DNA from: Stenopsyche tienmushanensis
Lineage: Eukaryota > Arthropoda > Insecta > Trichoptera > Stenopsychidae
DNA: 64,000 nt
Assembly: GCA_008973525.1 (NCBI GenBank)
Contig: WACJ01000301.1
Coordinates: 310,001-374,000, forward strand
Direction of reading: 5' to 3'
Position 1 is the stretch's first letter. Each line of letters begins with the position of its first letter. Below the pieces are notes generated by a model, which was not told where the DNA came from, did not search any database, and saw only the letters and a list, made by a program, of their open reading frames with translations. Made by a program: the position numbers and the translations under genes. Below, one piece after another: positions 18,901 through 33,000 of this stretch.

Positions 18901-20689
18901 GGAATGAGACGATCAATCGGAAATATTAACCTAAAACCTCTATAATAAGATCTAAACAAATATATAAATAATTTGGTTCATTATATCAAAAATCATGTGA
19001 TATTCTTGACTGGACAAATGAAAGATATTGATTTTTATGTGATTCGTCCATCCCTCAATTTAAACTGTATTGATCCATTTAAGAGATAAAAAGCCCGTAC
19101 AATATCATAGAATATAATAACATACAAAAAACCGCGTAAATGGAGACAAACAACTCAAACAATGTTACATAACGCGTGCCAAACATGCTGCATAAAAAGC
19201 ATTTACATACGCACAATAAATAAATAATTACACAGTAAAACATAATTTATTTATTTATTCCATACAGTATAATTGTTGTTGTAATATCATTCATCATTTT
19301 CACTGCTTATTTTTACAATACTTTTTCTATTGCATGTTAAAATGACGTGCATTACATAATGTAAAATATTTATACTTTTGAAGAGTAACACCAAATTGCC
19401 TTATTTTTGTCTTTTTTGCAGCTTGAAAAGGCTGTGCTTCAATATATAATATAAGAAGGCTCTACTACACCTATGTAATTTATATATTTAAAAAACAACA
19501 TTAATAATGTTGCCTTATGACCTGTTTATTTTAGGATTAAATACAATGATCCATTTCTGACCCAGACTATATTCAAGTCGAATTAATTCCAGTTCAAACA
19601 TTAGGGGTATAAATTAGTATTTTATAGATTCAAGCTTAAATATTTATGTTCACATTTAAGCATTCCTCGTCGAGTTTAAAAAAAATGAACGATGAAGATA
19701 TTTAACCCGCAGCGGCTTTGTTCCAGAATCAAATTATTTGTCATATATCTGTGACACAATTATATGAAAGTAAATCATCAAGCACAGCCACGGAAATAGC
19801 ATTCATCAGCAAATAACGATTTTAAAAATTTCCGGTTGAAACTATTTCACAAAAATGCAAGCATATATTTTTCACCGAATAAACGATTCAATTTATTCAA
19901 TGAATACATTTCTTTTAACAATTCATTGTGCCACAATCGTAGCAAAAATAACTCTTTCAATTACGCGGATGTATTTAATTTTTTAAAAAAAATCGTGTCT
20001 AAACGGTCACGCTCGTCTTAATATGCTTATTTATAATAATTAAATATTTTTTTAAAGACAATCTATTCATATATTATAAAAAAATATACATATGTAAAGA
20101 GTAGGTCAATTACAGCTTTGCACAATAGTAAACTCAATTGAATCCATTTCGTTATCTTGTTAACTTGTAAAATATTATCTTTTGATATTGACAAAAACTT
20201 AAAACTTATGATCAACATGACATACAATACATCCATTTTTTCGCTTTAGATTATTGTACGGTACTAATTTCTCTACTTGCAAAAGATGTTAGCTTGTTCT
20301 TAGGCGTTCTTATGTAATTAACGATAATTCCTGGTGAACCCAAATTAAAATATTTGGTGCGTTGACTAGACGATATTTATTGAACATAAACATATTTTTT
20401 AAAGTTTGACAAAGTATGGTAGTGGGAGTTGGGGGGAACAACGTAAGTCGGTGCGCGAGCGATGATACTATTCACCATGGAAGTCCTAAGTCCTAAACCA
20501 GTGATTTGCAGCAAAAAATTTAAACATATTATTACTTTGTATAATATTATGTAAAGCTTAGACTAAAATTAAAAAGAAATATTAGAAAATAAAAAATCAG
20601 TGAGCAATCTAAAAAAGTTTGTGTTTTTACCAACATTTTTTGTAGTTTTTTTTTTTAATTAAATAAACACTTTTGAATATTTTTGAATA
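12959..20689. other. 7.7 kb of AT-rich DNA with no supported gene
   Basis: Only short scattered frames occur. A segment at 17990-18250 is less AT-rich, and one plus frame is interrupted by a single stop (18053-18055) but shows no domain. A possible small hairpin lies at 16300-16354. Between 13300 and 14150 the sequence is moderately complex but has no open frame of note and no repeat I could delimit. Confidence 0.5.
16300..16354. other. Imperfect hairpin
   Basis: ACCTGT at the left end pairs with ACAGGT at the right end, with inner matches such as TTCAAC with GTTG. The size is near that of a small precursor RNA hairpin, but the pairing is interrupted, and I recognise no known miRNA seed. Confidence 0.2.
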
Positions 20690-20960
20690 ATTGTATTTAA
20701 TGCGATGAAGACGTTTATTATACACCTACCTGCCAAATTTCATAAAGAAAGCTTATCTAGGGCATATGGGAGCACTTCCATAAACTTAGAAAAGGTAGTT
20801 TCAAGAAAAACGCGTTTAAAGCTTCTCCTCTCCTCAGCTTCTCCTCGTCAGCCTATAACTTTGCGAATTTCATTTATATCGACTTGAAATTTGCTGAATG
20901 TATTCTTAAACATTGGTTCTTTCTAATATATGAAGAAAAATAAGATATTATTTTAAGGGA
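20690..20960. repeat. Diverged copy of the repeat family seen at 55.3-55.5 kb
   Basis: The words GTAGTTTC(A/G)AGAAA(A/G)ACGCGTT, then CTATAACT, then GAATGTATT occur in the same order and orientation here and at 55310-55440. The shared order suggests a relic of the TA-flanked element at 54734-55697. Ends cannot be placed. Confidence 0.4.
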
Positions 20961-22736
20961 CAAGGTAGAAACGTCCCTTAATTTACCTAAATTATGGAAA
21001 GGCTTTTGAACTATTGACTATCAAAATAAAATTTGATTGAATATTCTTTGATTGTTTGTCGGGAATCTGATTTGGTTAATAACTTCAGCACAGTATCATT
21101 CAATTTACCAGATCATCTCGTTGATATCAAATTGATATGTTTTAGATAGAAAGGAGCTTAATTTGCTTTAAATTTATAACAGTCAGCAATGATGTTTTTT
21201 AATATAAAATTTAATTGTATTTTGAGAAATTTGTACCTTAATAAACACGTAAAGTGAATGTTTAAGCTTCGATAATAACTATATTTAAAACGATTGAAAA
21301 TATACAGGGAAAATATTAATATGGAAATCATGCCAAACATCGTCCAAGGCTTTCCCGTGTCTAAGAACGTGTTTATTATTTTTCCAAAATCTATGTGAAT
21401 GTTTGAAATATAATACCTACTTCTAATATATATTAATACTTATCATAATAGCTTAGTTTTTCCATAATGAAATTCCATCTCTTATGGAATACTGCATTAA
21501 AATCCTCTACATTTGATCTATAAAAATGTACAATAAGATTGGTTATTTATTAAATTAATTATACAGTAAATAAACTGTTCAATCCTTATTTAAGAGTAGT
21601 TATTTAGTATGAATAAAAATGTTTATAATAATTATGCGTGGGGATGCTTTATCCTTATGTAAATGGACCGCCATCATATTTGTTATTTATACACATTGTC
21701 TTATTATTTAAAGAAAATTTACTCTTTTACAAAACTTTCCTAAATACAAATGGTTGCAGAAATTGATTAATTAACTGATTTTCCTCACAGACTATTAATC
21801 AAGCATGTCCATCTATACAACATGATGTGCAAGATTACGACAGTCGAAAATTTCCACAAAAAATAAGTTTGTTTATACATACGTAACGCCGTGCACAATT
21901 AAAATAGCAAACAGATTATGCAAGCAGTTTCCGGTTTCGTCCAACGAGCGTTGCTTTGAATCATCCATTGCCAAAATCGTCTTCCAAGTCCACTTTCACC
22001 CATGGCCGAGCTTCTAACGACTACTTTTTTTTAAATGACCACCACTAGCTGTGTCTCATGGCACATTTAAATTATTAACAATGCACCATGAGCATAAGCT
22101 CTTAAGATTAAAAGCCGTTTCATACTTTCGCTTTCTCCTCCAGTTTCTCGGAGAACATGTTGCGATGCATGGTCAAGATTGATCGTGAATTAATCCGTTC
22201 CCGGACTTCCTGACTTCTGGGAAATTGTGATATGGAAGTGGAATGCAGCATTTATTTAATACATCGCTTTTCTTTTGCGTGATTGCAAATCAAATGCGCA
22301 GTAAATGCGTCAAAAGAAACTAAGAGAGCAGAAAATTTAAAATAAAAAATATCCGCACATTCTATAAAATATTAATGAGACTTTATTGCTGCAGTTTTAT
22401 AAAAAAAAATATGGACTTCAACACCAATTTCGGATCAACAACATACAATCTACAAGACATATGTCTCATCAAACCATTTCTATTTGCTTCCTGAACTTAT
22501 ATCATTTATTAAGTTCATGTCTCGAGAATACACTAGTTGCTTTCTTTGAAAATTCACCTTCAATGACACGAATCGTTGTTAATTGTTATTAATGATTAAT
22601 GACCGCAAAATTGGAATGTGAGTGCACAGGGTAGAAATGAGCCTTGATCATGGGAAAGTGCGTTCTTCCCGCTGGCATTGCATGCAGTCTCGCAGCTGAG
22701 GACACTCTATCTGAGAGGAGTCGTCTTTTTATCATC
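20961..22736. other. No supported gene
   Basis: AT-rich DNA with short frames only. Segments near 21930-22020 and 22110-22250 are richer in G and C but carry stops in all frames on the strands I read, so they look non-coding. Confidence 0.45.
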
Positions 22737-22744
22737 ATCTAGAG

Positions 22745-23491
22745 CAGTGTTCCCAAACCTTTTTATACCTGCGGACTGGTAAAAAAAAATTCAACAAAAA
22801 CAATGGGTTTTTTTAACAAATTAATACGACACCTTATTTTGCAGCTTTGCTAATATATTGGATATTCTTGGCTGCAGTGCGATTGTTTTTGAATAGGTTG
22901 TTGAAAATTATATTAATAAATTTATAGTTTTACAGCTTAAAGATGGATATTCATCTTACACCAATATCCAAAACTGTGGCAATGTTAATGTTTTGTGTCT
23001 GAGTGGCATCCGAAGACAACTCTATTAATTCACGTTTTTCTCTACTCGTAAGGGTTCATGAAATGACGTCCTCCATGAAGGGATTATTAATCCAAAGATT
23101 TTCTTTACGAGGATCCTCATTTTAGGGGTAATAGTGATTAAATTTTAGTACCAATGACTTCAAGTGTTGACTTATTAAATTTAAAACACCTTTTCTGTCG
23201 ACGTCAGCAGCAATTAAAAAGTCTTGCAAAAGTGGAAACTTTTCTAAATCTTCTCTTGTACGCGATAATCCCAAAGAACCAGCATCTCTTTAAATGTATC
23301 GACGTTATTTCTCAGTTTAAAAATATTTGTACAAAACCTTTGGAGAGAAAGGTTCATGTCATTAAGTAGATTAAATATGTTCGTTATAAATGTGATTTTT
23401 CTTGTCCATTCATCGTCCAAAATATTTCCTAGTAAAGTAAAGGCCTCTGCAGCCCGCAACTGGATCGCCGACCACAAGTTGGGGAACACTG
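22745..23491 (-). mobile_element. hAT element relic with intact 8-bp target duplication
   Basis: The ends are CAGTGTTCCCAAACCTTTTT and, reverse-complemented, CAGTGTTCCCCAACTTGTGG. The 8-bp sequence ATCTAGAG lies immediately outside both ends (22737-22744 and 23492-23499), the hAT-type target duplication. At 747 bp it is far too short for a full element and keeps only the last part of a transposase gene. Confidence 0.88.
22945..23489 (-). pseudogene. hAT transposase C-terminal relic (ZBED5/FAM200-like type)
   Basis: From 23489 the minus-strand translation includes FITNIFNLLNDMNLSLQ, NIFKLRNNVDTFKEML and VLWD, the block typical of the ZBED5/FAM200-like hAT lineage. After a frameshift, around 23070-22950 it continues NPFMEDVIS, an in-frame stop, then REKRELIELSSDATQ. 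This matches the end of such proteins but lacks most of the RNase-H-like core. It cannot be functional. Confidence 0.75.
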
Positions 23492-23499
23492 ATCTAGAG

Positions 23500-24759
23500 A
23501 TCTTTTATGAAGACTTGGAGTATTTAAAAATATGAATTGTAAAACATATATTCATATAAAGCTGGAAGCATTAAATCATACAAATAGTTTTAAAACTATT
23601 GAAGGTCTATTACTAAATTATTTCATGAGCAGATCCTAGCGTTTCTATGGTCACTCACTGTTCCAAATTATTTCCTTTTAAACAAATAAATTGCTTCCCA
23701 AAGCATTTAAACGGTATAATTAATCATTATTTAATTAAATATAAGCGTGCTGTTTGTCAGCTACGATGGAATGAATTTAGTAACATTTCATCTGATGAAT
23801 CTACATAAATTATCATATTACCATACAACAGAGCATGAGCTGCCATTATGATAGCAAACTCGTTGGTGGTGCTATGTGTCAAAAAAAGTAAACATTATTA
23901 ATTATCTTTTTTGTTTGATCTAATTCAAGTGGCAAGATGCTAATTAAATTTTGATGGTCGATATCATAAAATGAACCTTGACATTAACAGCACTTCCCAC
24001 GTCGGATAATAACAGCTGTTTTAAAAGATAAGTGACGAAACTTTGGATTTTTTTGCGACAACCACATATTTGTGTATCAGTGCTGAATATTCATAATGTA
24101 TGGTTTTGAAATGGAGTGTTGTGTGCAGCTAATCAATTCCAGCAGTAAGTAGTGCGTGCAACTTCCACTACAACTTGCGGTTAAGAACCGACTGCATTCT
24201 CAGATAACCAGCTATTATGGACACCTCTGACGATTCCATCGTGGATTCAACACGCTAACATCGACAATTAACATTATATATTTCATGTTATTATCTATGC
24301 TGGCCATGTTACAATTCGTGACACGCGACAAATCATATCGTCTTGCGGCAGTTCTAAAATGTAACCAAATTGGCCAACTGTGACGGTCTATGTGTGGACT
24401 AGCGGATGGACGTGATATAATCGAGATTCCGTATGGATGAAAGTGTTGGATTGTAAAAGAGGTAGAATTGCTAACAATGTGAATGCCACTCCCATTTAAA
24501 TGTAATAACTTCACAAGCATTGACAATCTAATAGAACTACATATGTAACTGGAAATAGTCCTATGATTTGGAGGTTGGACTTGTAACTCAATTATCTTGG
24601 GCTTAAATCTAAAGGACGTTTGGAAACAGTTGGAAATATATATCATTAGATAAACGCATGAAAGATGACAAACCAAGTAAAAAAAAGTGCAATGTTACTC
24701 AAGGAATGATCATGCATAGTCAAACTCGGTTTTAACGAGCATACATGCATCATTAACTT
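23500..24759. other. No supported gene; one 153-codon minus-strand ORF
   Basis: The minus-strand frame 24676-24215 is the longest uninterrupted short ORF in this stretch. Its product is rich in Ser, Ile and His with no domain, signal peptide or membrane layout I recognise, and no splice sites frame it clearly. It could be chance, a transposon flank or an orphan exon. Confidence 0.3.
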
Positions 24760-25058
24760 ATCTCTACCGGTGATGTATTTACTACACTTCGACTCTAATA
24801 ATGGGAATTTCGATATGAAATATAATAGATACGGGGTTCAAAATTTTTGTATTCTTCCGTAATGTAATTACGAATCACACCAAAGTATTATAGTATATAA
24901 GTATTCATCTGCAGCGACAAAAATAAATAATTTGTCGGAAAATCGGGAATTTTGCGAATTTTAGTCCGTGTCTCAGCATTTTCAGCAGCAAGTTGCCTGG
25001 CTTCCAAAATCAGATCCAGACTAAATGACGAAATACTCGATGCTTTAAAGAATTATGT
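24760..25058 (+). mobile_element. hAT fragment, second family (homologous to 49725-50003, inverted)
   Basis: About 280 bases are close to the reverse complement of 49725-50003, beginning at CTACCGGTGATGTATTTACTA. The plus translation from about 24950 gives RVSAFSAASCLASKI and RSRLNDEILDAL, the hAT C-terminal dimerisation block (compare the usual ERxFSxAG...RxRLxxExxxAL). No ends or target duplication are visible, so this is a broken piece. Confidence 0.72.
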
Positions 25059-28034
25059 GATTTTTCTATGAACAAAAAACTCCATCTCTTTATAGTTTTT
25101 CATTATTTTTAAGCTTAATTTTGACTCCTTTAAGAATTTATAAGAATTTACGAAATATAATTTATTTCCTAATACTGACAAAACAATACATTCTTAAATA
25201 CAAATTCTGAAAATCTCATTAGATTGATATTTTTTCGCTAAATCTTTGTTAAGATTACATCAAATCAATTCACTTCACACATTTTTTTATCTAGGTTTTT
25301 ATTGTCATTTTTTTCTTAAAATCTAATATTTTTTTAGATTATTTGAAATTTAATAATTATTTTTAAGGTCATTTAAAAGCAAATGGTCAAGGATATTGTT
25401 ACATCAACTTGGTCATTTTTGGCAACAAGAAATCATATCAGTTTTTCATCCTTTTTATATTGATGTTTTTCAATGATTTACTCGTTATATATCCGTTACA
25501 TTATTACAACCATGATTTTAAAAAACAAAATTTGACTTTATGTCGATGACATTGATAAGATTTGCAATAGATTGTATTTGAAAGCAAATCTAAATACATT
25601 GCAAATAATTTTTCTTTGCAATATTGTTAATTATGATTTTTTTAGTTTTTATTGAGTTTATACAATAGGTTATACGTCTGCATTTTTTATAAGCATTATT
25701 TCGATGTGTATTATTAAATTAATTGCGGATGTGTTTGACATTGCTAATGTTAAAGGGTACAGTCCTTGTTGGTACAGGTCGTATAGAAGTCATCTAAAAT
25801 TTCAATTAACATCGTAAAATTTGTGAATACAAGCCTGAGGTCAATCATCTTGGGAATCTTATTTGCACAATTATATCGCATATTAAATTACCATCCGGCA
25901 ACGAACGTGTTAACGCCAATTAAATGTGCGTTCAATGCCGTTAATTGGATATTACAATATTGTATAATGATGCAAATTGCAACGTTATTATATGTAAAAA
26001 TTATTCCATTTGAAAATGATTTAAATATTCATCAGAAATGAATAATATCGATGATCAATGTATGAAAATCCCTTCAAATGATTAAAATTGAGTATTTAAG
26101 ATCGATATTAATACCATGATTTTTTAAACTAATTGCTTTAAGTGCTTAAAAAAATTAATAATCAATCATAATTGAAATTTAATACGCAACCTCAAAATGG
26201 ATGATTCTCTAATGAAAGCTATAATTGGGCCTGCATAAATTGCTATGTTCCATTCATAATCCAATAAATAAAAAGCATCCAAAATGAGGTCGATATTTAT
26301 TTATCTCACCCGAAACAGAATATTGCCAAATCGTTTCACAACAAGTTTTTGATGCCATTTATTCTTCTCGATCAATAATTATAGTTGATATACTTTCCTT
26401 TATAATTATTAAATAATATTAGTTGGAGAAAACGTTATATTTCCTTCTCTAAATTCAATCCATTACGCAAGTATTGAAGTAAAGGAAATGATACATGGGG
26501 GTAAAAAACTCATTAATCTTACGCTATCACACGTTAAAGTATTTATCACAATATATATTTTAAAAATATGGAGTTTCATCCGATTTGGACACATCATCAT
26601 AAGCATAATCAATGTTCTATTTAGAGGAAAATTATGCAACGCCACTTTTTGTCCATAAAATTTTATGCAAACACTCTAAAAAGACGCACACAAAGTTCAC
26701 AACCTGAATTTTGCCGTGAATTAAGTAATGCAGAAAGAGAAACTCAAGTATCGATGAACAAAAAGCCTTCCCATATCGATGAAACCGAGATTACCTATTA
26801 AAATAATGAGATTCGGATGTTCTTCCTCGATGTTTTCCTATAATGGCGTGCAGAAAAAGAGTTTCATCGATTTGTTTCTGCGGATAATTATCTGCTAATA
26901 TAACATCGTTATGAAAAAATGTGCTATCGTTTGCATAAAAATGGCATAAACTATGCATGAAATCATAGGTAAATTCACGCTCAAAGAATGTCGATTCAAT
27001 TATTTGAAGAGCGGCTAATTAACTATGTAATTTGTCGAATTCAGGGCAAGGAAATATTGATAAAGGTAATCAATAATCAATAAATTAGTTTGTTATCATT
27101 TATTGTTAACTGAATTTCATTAGATTCGAATGGAGAATATTTTACGTCTGAAATGATGGCGTATATATTTAAAGATGTACCCATAAATATTTTCGTTTTT
27201 TAAATGAAAGATTTGAATGCACATATATTTTTTATTTTTAACATACCATTACATAATGTAATTTCCATCTTTAGGTATAACCTCTCTGCACCTATCTGGT
27301 AACATTTAAATGCCTCTGTCATAAAACATCATGGGCTTTCAACGAAAATATTCTAAAATTCCATTTTTGATCTCATCGTTTGTTTTGTATTATATATAAC
27401 ACTTGGTTCGGTGGGTTCTGTATATTTTTTAAATATGCAAATTAAACAGACAAATTAATTATTATTAGAAACATAAATATACATATTTAATAAATAGATA
27501 ATTGACAAAAAGGTTTTTTTTTTAAAATCAATCTTCAAAAGTCAATGTCTAATTTGAAATTTCCTATTGAATGTTGTATTTCGTTCATGTTTGGCCTCAT
27601 TTTTTTTTTAAATTGTAAAAACGTATATTTTTCAGCCTTTGCCAAGCACAATCTTTTTTCCAGCTATTTTCTCTTATCTATCGAAATAGAAACTGATCAA
27701 ATTTGCAACATCTGGATCGAGATCAGGCAGAAATTGACAGTCATTGAATTGTCTTGAGGTGGTTTATTTACTTGCGAGCTTTCTTAATCTACATTAGTGT
27801 TTTAAAAAGGATTTTTAATTGCACAATAAAAGGAAAAAATATGAATGCAGGAACTCAATAAATAGCAATTTCGCATAGTAGCTACATTGTATCTAATCTT
27901 TATAATTTAATGATACAGGTTTGAATGATATAAAACAACTTAGGCTGATTATTGGAGCGTTGCATACAAGAGAGGGAAATATCGATACATACAATGTATA
28001 TGGAAGTATTTTAGTCAGAAATGTACATTTTTAA

Positions 28035-28340
28035 ATGGTCCTAGCCAGCTTCCTTGTCATGATAAATTCGAAAACGCGGAAAATGTTGATAAACCGTAAT
28101 CGATCATTTTCTACGCAAAAGAACGCCTTCGTGCACCATCTAAAACGTATCCATAGAAAGCAAATTAGATCTTGCACTGCCATTAATTTATCGTCAGTGC
28201 ATATAATCAATACGCAATCTAGAAAGTGTTCTTCTATAAAGTCGTCGCATAAAATTACTATGTTTTTTGTTCGCAAAAATTCGTTTAATTCCAAATCGAA
28301 CGTTCATAAATCTCAAGAAACGCTTGCTTATTTCTCGTAG
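28035..28340. other. GC-richer island with overlapping open frames on both strands
   Basis: A 101-codon plus frame and an 87-codon minus frame overlap almost completely. The plus product is basic (many Lys, Arg, Ser); the minus product is mixed hydrophobic and acidic. Neither has a recognisable domain. It may be an orphan exon or a conserved non-coding element. Confidence 0.25.
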
Positions 28341-29689
28341 AATGACATGAATAATTTGAATAAAAAAATACATCGATCACAAAGTATGATTTATGGTCCT
28401 TAATTTGAAAAACATCCTGATCAATAGGTATTATAGTCTCTAATTAAAAATATTTTGACTGTCATGCAATTGTATGCGTTATAAAAACAGAATTAACTTG
28501 TTATATGCTCAAAAAAAACACCGAAGTAAATTTGATTGGTGATTGTAGTTCACAATGTCAATGATGACCTTGAAATGATTTCAGACAAGTTTCAGCAAAA
28601 AGTGGATCATATCAATGATTAATTGATTCGAGCAACCATAATTTGGTCGTAATCCCATAGTAAATGGGACATATACGAAGTGTAAAAAAAACGACTTATT
28701 TTTCAATAAATCCTCACAATAACTTATGATACTTTCATTTCATCAACTTGATTCTCATGGGCAAAAATATTCTGATTATTTATCAAACCAGACCGTCAAT
28801 GCTCTCTTTCTTTCTTAATCATTTAGAAAGTGCCTTCCTTGAAGATGCCTTCAATTATCTTATTTGCCTTTTTATTTTCATTATTAACCCTATGGGTACG
28901 GAAATTTGGAGACAGAGACGGATGTCTTGCGCCTCATCATACAATCGTACATCGATGGCAAAATCGTGCCGTAAAGATACCCTTACACATCTAAACATTC
29001 TCAAAATATTTTAATTTTTTCAAGCGGCCTTTTTATTCCTTTCAAATTTATTTGTTTGAAAAGAGAATTTTTTTTTGAATACTGACATCCACGTTCATTT
29101 GACGCGCTATTACTCCAATAGTTACAATCATACTAAAATATAGCTGTGTATGAAAAGTATAATTTTTTAATGGCACATAAATATTGTGGCGATTATGTTG
29201 AAGTAAATATCGATTTTTTTGATTTACAAAAAAATCGGATCATTTAATCGAATTTGTTAGTTGTAGTCGTGCGTAAATCATCAAATATCCACAGGACAAA
29301 ACAAACTTATGGCAAATAAAAAACGGCAAGAATTTATCTACAAAACTGTCATTAATGGTTTTTATTATTAATCATAACAGGAAGTTTTCAAACGTTGCAA
29401 AATAAAATACACAGTGGAGTGAAAGTAAATTTTTGCATTGCTGCATTTAATATGCGTCAAATGTCCTTGTTTTTTTTTCAGATTTAAGGATAATAAATAC
29501 AAAAAACTGTCTTTAGTATAAAAATTATTACGCTGTATTACGTTGCAAGCAGGGCGTAGTTTATCTGCCATTTTGAAAGTTGCAATGAACACAAACAAGT
29601 TGAGATTTTTTTCGATCGTCACACGAGCAAGGATCAGAATGTCCTGATTGAAATTCAGCCTGCCTCTCGCCACACCATTAAATTAATGC

Positions 29690-30000
29690 AAATTAATTGC
29701 ATTTCTACGTTATTTTAGCGCTGCAGATATGCAAATATCTCTGGTTGCATTTTAGATGCAGCAATTAGGCGTTATAAAATTTTTCGTCTTCGTTCACTTT
29801 TTAAAGAGAAATTGGCCAAAAGCTCGATTAACATAAACGAGAATGGTGTAATGTGTGAATATGTAACGACGTGTTAAGCATTCTGATCAAAAATTGATAC
29901 CAATATTGCATTTCAGCTGCATTTACAGCGTGTTGCATTTGCGGTTGTGGTAACTTGTGGTCGCATTAAAATTATGTCCGCATGCAAATTTTTTTCAGAT
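29690..30000. promoter_or_regulatory. Candidate cis-regulatory motif cluster
   Basis: Repeated homeodomain/POU-like words occur close together: TTAATGCAAATTAATTGCAT, GATATGCAAATATC, GATGCAGCAATTA, CGCATGCAAATT. No nearby gene can be named, so a target is unknown. The call rests on motif density only. Confidence 0.22.
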
Positions 30001-33000
30001 TGTATCAAATCACGTTAAAATGGTATGATTTAAATAAAATTAGAGGTTGAATAAGAAATATTTAGCATCAATAACACGGTGAATAACATTTTTAAAATTG
30101 AATAACATGTGATAAATAATTGAGATGCTTAAGTATTAAGAAATGGGAAGTTGAAGGAAGTATATTAAATTCACATTTTGGCACTAAAAAGAACTTTCAA
30201 ATAATTTCCATTTGGAGGTTTAGAGATGTTCTGAAGGTAAACCATTTTAAAAACTTATTTTTTATGATGTATTGATAGGGATACTTGAAAAAACTTAAAA
30301 GTTGCACCTATATAAGGTAGTATTACTGTTGAATCAGATCTAAGTCAAGTCATCGAAGTATTATCTTTGAATCTTGAAGATCCGGGGTCCATTTAAAAAT
30401 AATTAGCATAAGAACGGCAAATAATATTGGATGAATAAATGCATACCTTTTTATCACGGTTCATCCATATATTTACCAAATTGTAGCTTGTAATATGAAT
30501 TAGATACTTTGATTGTATTAGATAATAAACTCAATTAAAACTCCAAATATTTCTACCATGGCAATAAATTTAAAGAGTTTTTCAGGCATTTAAATCGGGA
30601 TAAACTTTTTCATAATAGGAGTGAATTAAAATCACTCTCTAACTGACTTCAAATCAAAATCTTAGTAATTTTATAAGAGTATCATCTTACCCATATCTAT
30701 CATTCGTATAATGGGACAATATATGTTATTATGAGTATATGCAATAGATCTCCATAGAAGACTAGAGAAATGATTTTCATATGATGCTTTTCCATTGTCT
30801 TCCATGTATGGCTTAGTTGAGAAAGGATTATTTAAATAGAAATTTAGGTGAGATTATCATTATTTTTTAAAATGACTTTTCTTATCATCTCATTTATTAT
30901 TTCTTGAGAAGCATTATATTAGGCTAAACCTAGATCAAGACGTTCGATCGAAAATATCGATACTCTCTCTCAAATTTCTTGGACTGTTTTTATTTTCATA
31001 ATCTGCATTAGAACCTAAATTTTTATAATACAAATAGTACATAAATCACTATAGCAACACTTAGTCTTTCTGTAAGAATAACAGTATGTGTATCTTAAAA
31101 GGCATCTAGCTCATGATTTACGTGCAAATGAAGAATAGCCACGAAAAAACATCCTTTTATACTTATTTCTAGATAAAGATTAGTTTTAATTCCCCATGGG
31201 AAACTCTCATGAACAAATGCAATAGCATTTTAATGGCCATGATAAATTCTCAAGGAAGTAATAAAATACATTTCAAAGATCGAATAATAATACAGCAGCA
31301 ATGTTGTGTCTACATTTGTACGTCTTAATGGAGAAATCAAATAAAATAATGACGAAAAGTTTAAAAGACACGAGTAGAAGCTCCTCGTTATCTCGTGTCT
31401 AAATTGAATTGATGATAGGAGTCAAAGGTCAAATCATTGACAAATAGTAATTTGTTTGAAGCATGAGAAACATTTCTAATATATTAGAAGTCAAGATAAG
31501 AGAAGTCGACTGTTATTGATATAAGACGCCGGCTTGCTCTCTTTACGTAAAGTCTTTACACACTTTCACACAGCGAAAGTCTTCATTTCAGACGAGGGAA
31601 TGTCCTTTTCAACAGCTGCCAAACTTAACACATATATTAATGATAATTGAATTTAAGCATGATATACGATACCAAAATAACCCTGGGATGTCATGCAGTT
31701 CCCTATCAGAAAAAGGAACTGGAAGAACATAAGGCGCCAAGGAGATCAGGCTGCGATTTCGTGTTCACAAATTCACGTTTTACATTAAATTACCTTTCTT
31801 TTTATAAAATACGATCAGATTTTGAGTCACTTTCAAAACGAGTGCTACTCCTACATGCATAATACATTTGCATGTGCACGCTTAAATGGGATTCGAACTT
31901 GAGCATGAACACCTCGAATCCGTTTCTAGAGCAACGTTGGTCAAGTTTATATTTTTTGCGTTGTGTGCATTTTTTGCGCCGATATATGATTAGAAAATGG
32001 TTCAATCGATCATTAGGCTCATAAAATTGAGCATTGATAATATATTTGAAAGCCTTGGCCATGCTAAAAACACCCTCAAGCTCATGAGTCATTTATTTGA
32101 TAACGATATGCTACGCATTCAAAGCTATCATTGTTAGAATATAAAGTTATTGAAATTTGATTTGTTGTCTGAAAATAGACGGGAAGAATACCAAGCGTCT
32201 AAATGTTCAGAAAATTTCACAACATGAATGAGAAATTATGCAAATTCCAATACAATTGTATTGAATAATTTTAAATTTTAAAGCATCGTCATTCAAAAAA
32301 AAACCCTATGGAGCTTAATAATATTTTGACATCACATAATTGGAAAATATTTGCATTTTATAAAACCCAAAATACATATGTTGCATACGAATATTTTTGA
32401 TCTGAACGATGGCGTTGATTTTTATCTTGCTCAGGAATCAACGTCTATTCCCCTTGAAGGTCTTTAAAATTCTTTTATATTCAATATTTTCAGAAAAAAC
32501 TTTAACTTAGAAAATACTCCAAATGGAGAGATGAAAATATGAAAAATGAAGGCCATTGGCTCAAGGAAACCAAGTCAGAATCCATTAATTTTCTTTATGC
32601 CCTAATAAATAATATATCCATTCAACATATCATATAAAACATGCTACCAATTTATTTACATGCAAAATGATCATGATTTCGAGAGCAATTATATGCGACC
32701 AATCGACACAAATTATGATCTAAGTACATCCATATATTTTTATGACCACTCGCTATTTCAAATTATCCTCATCATATCAATACGGTTGTATTACTAATAG
32801 ATTTCTTAATACTTCTTATCCAAATATGCAATATTTGGAGGAAATCTATGTATGCGATTTGTAACATATTTTATGCAATTTAACAAAAAGGCTTACATTT
32901 TCCCTTTATTATTAGCATAACGACATTTTAATCTTTAAGTTTTCTCGCATTAGTATAAACATTTATTATAAACTTATGAATAAAGGCAATTAAACTGGAT

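Noticed and set aside
24215..24676. 153-codon minus-strand ORF as a gene
   Set aside because: No domain, signal, splice context or codon pattern; length alone is not enough, so it is only mentioned as an unassigned ORF.
31860..31960. GGATTCGAA/TTCGAATCC words suggesting a tRNA T arm or SINE B box
   Set aside because: No A box at the right distance and the flanking bases do not pair into a T stem or cloverleaf.
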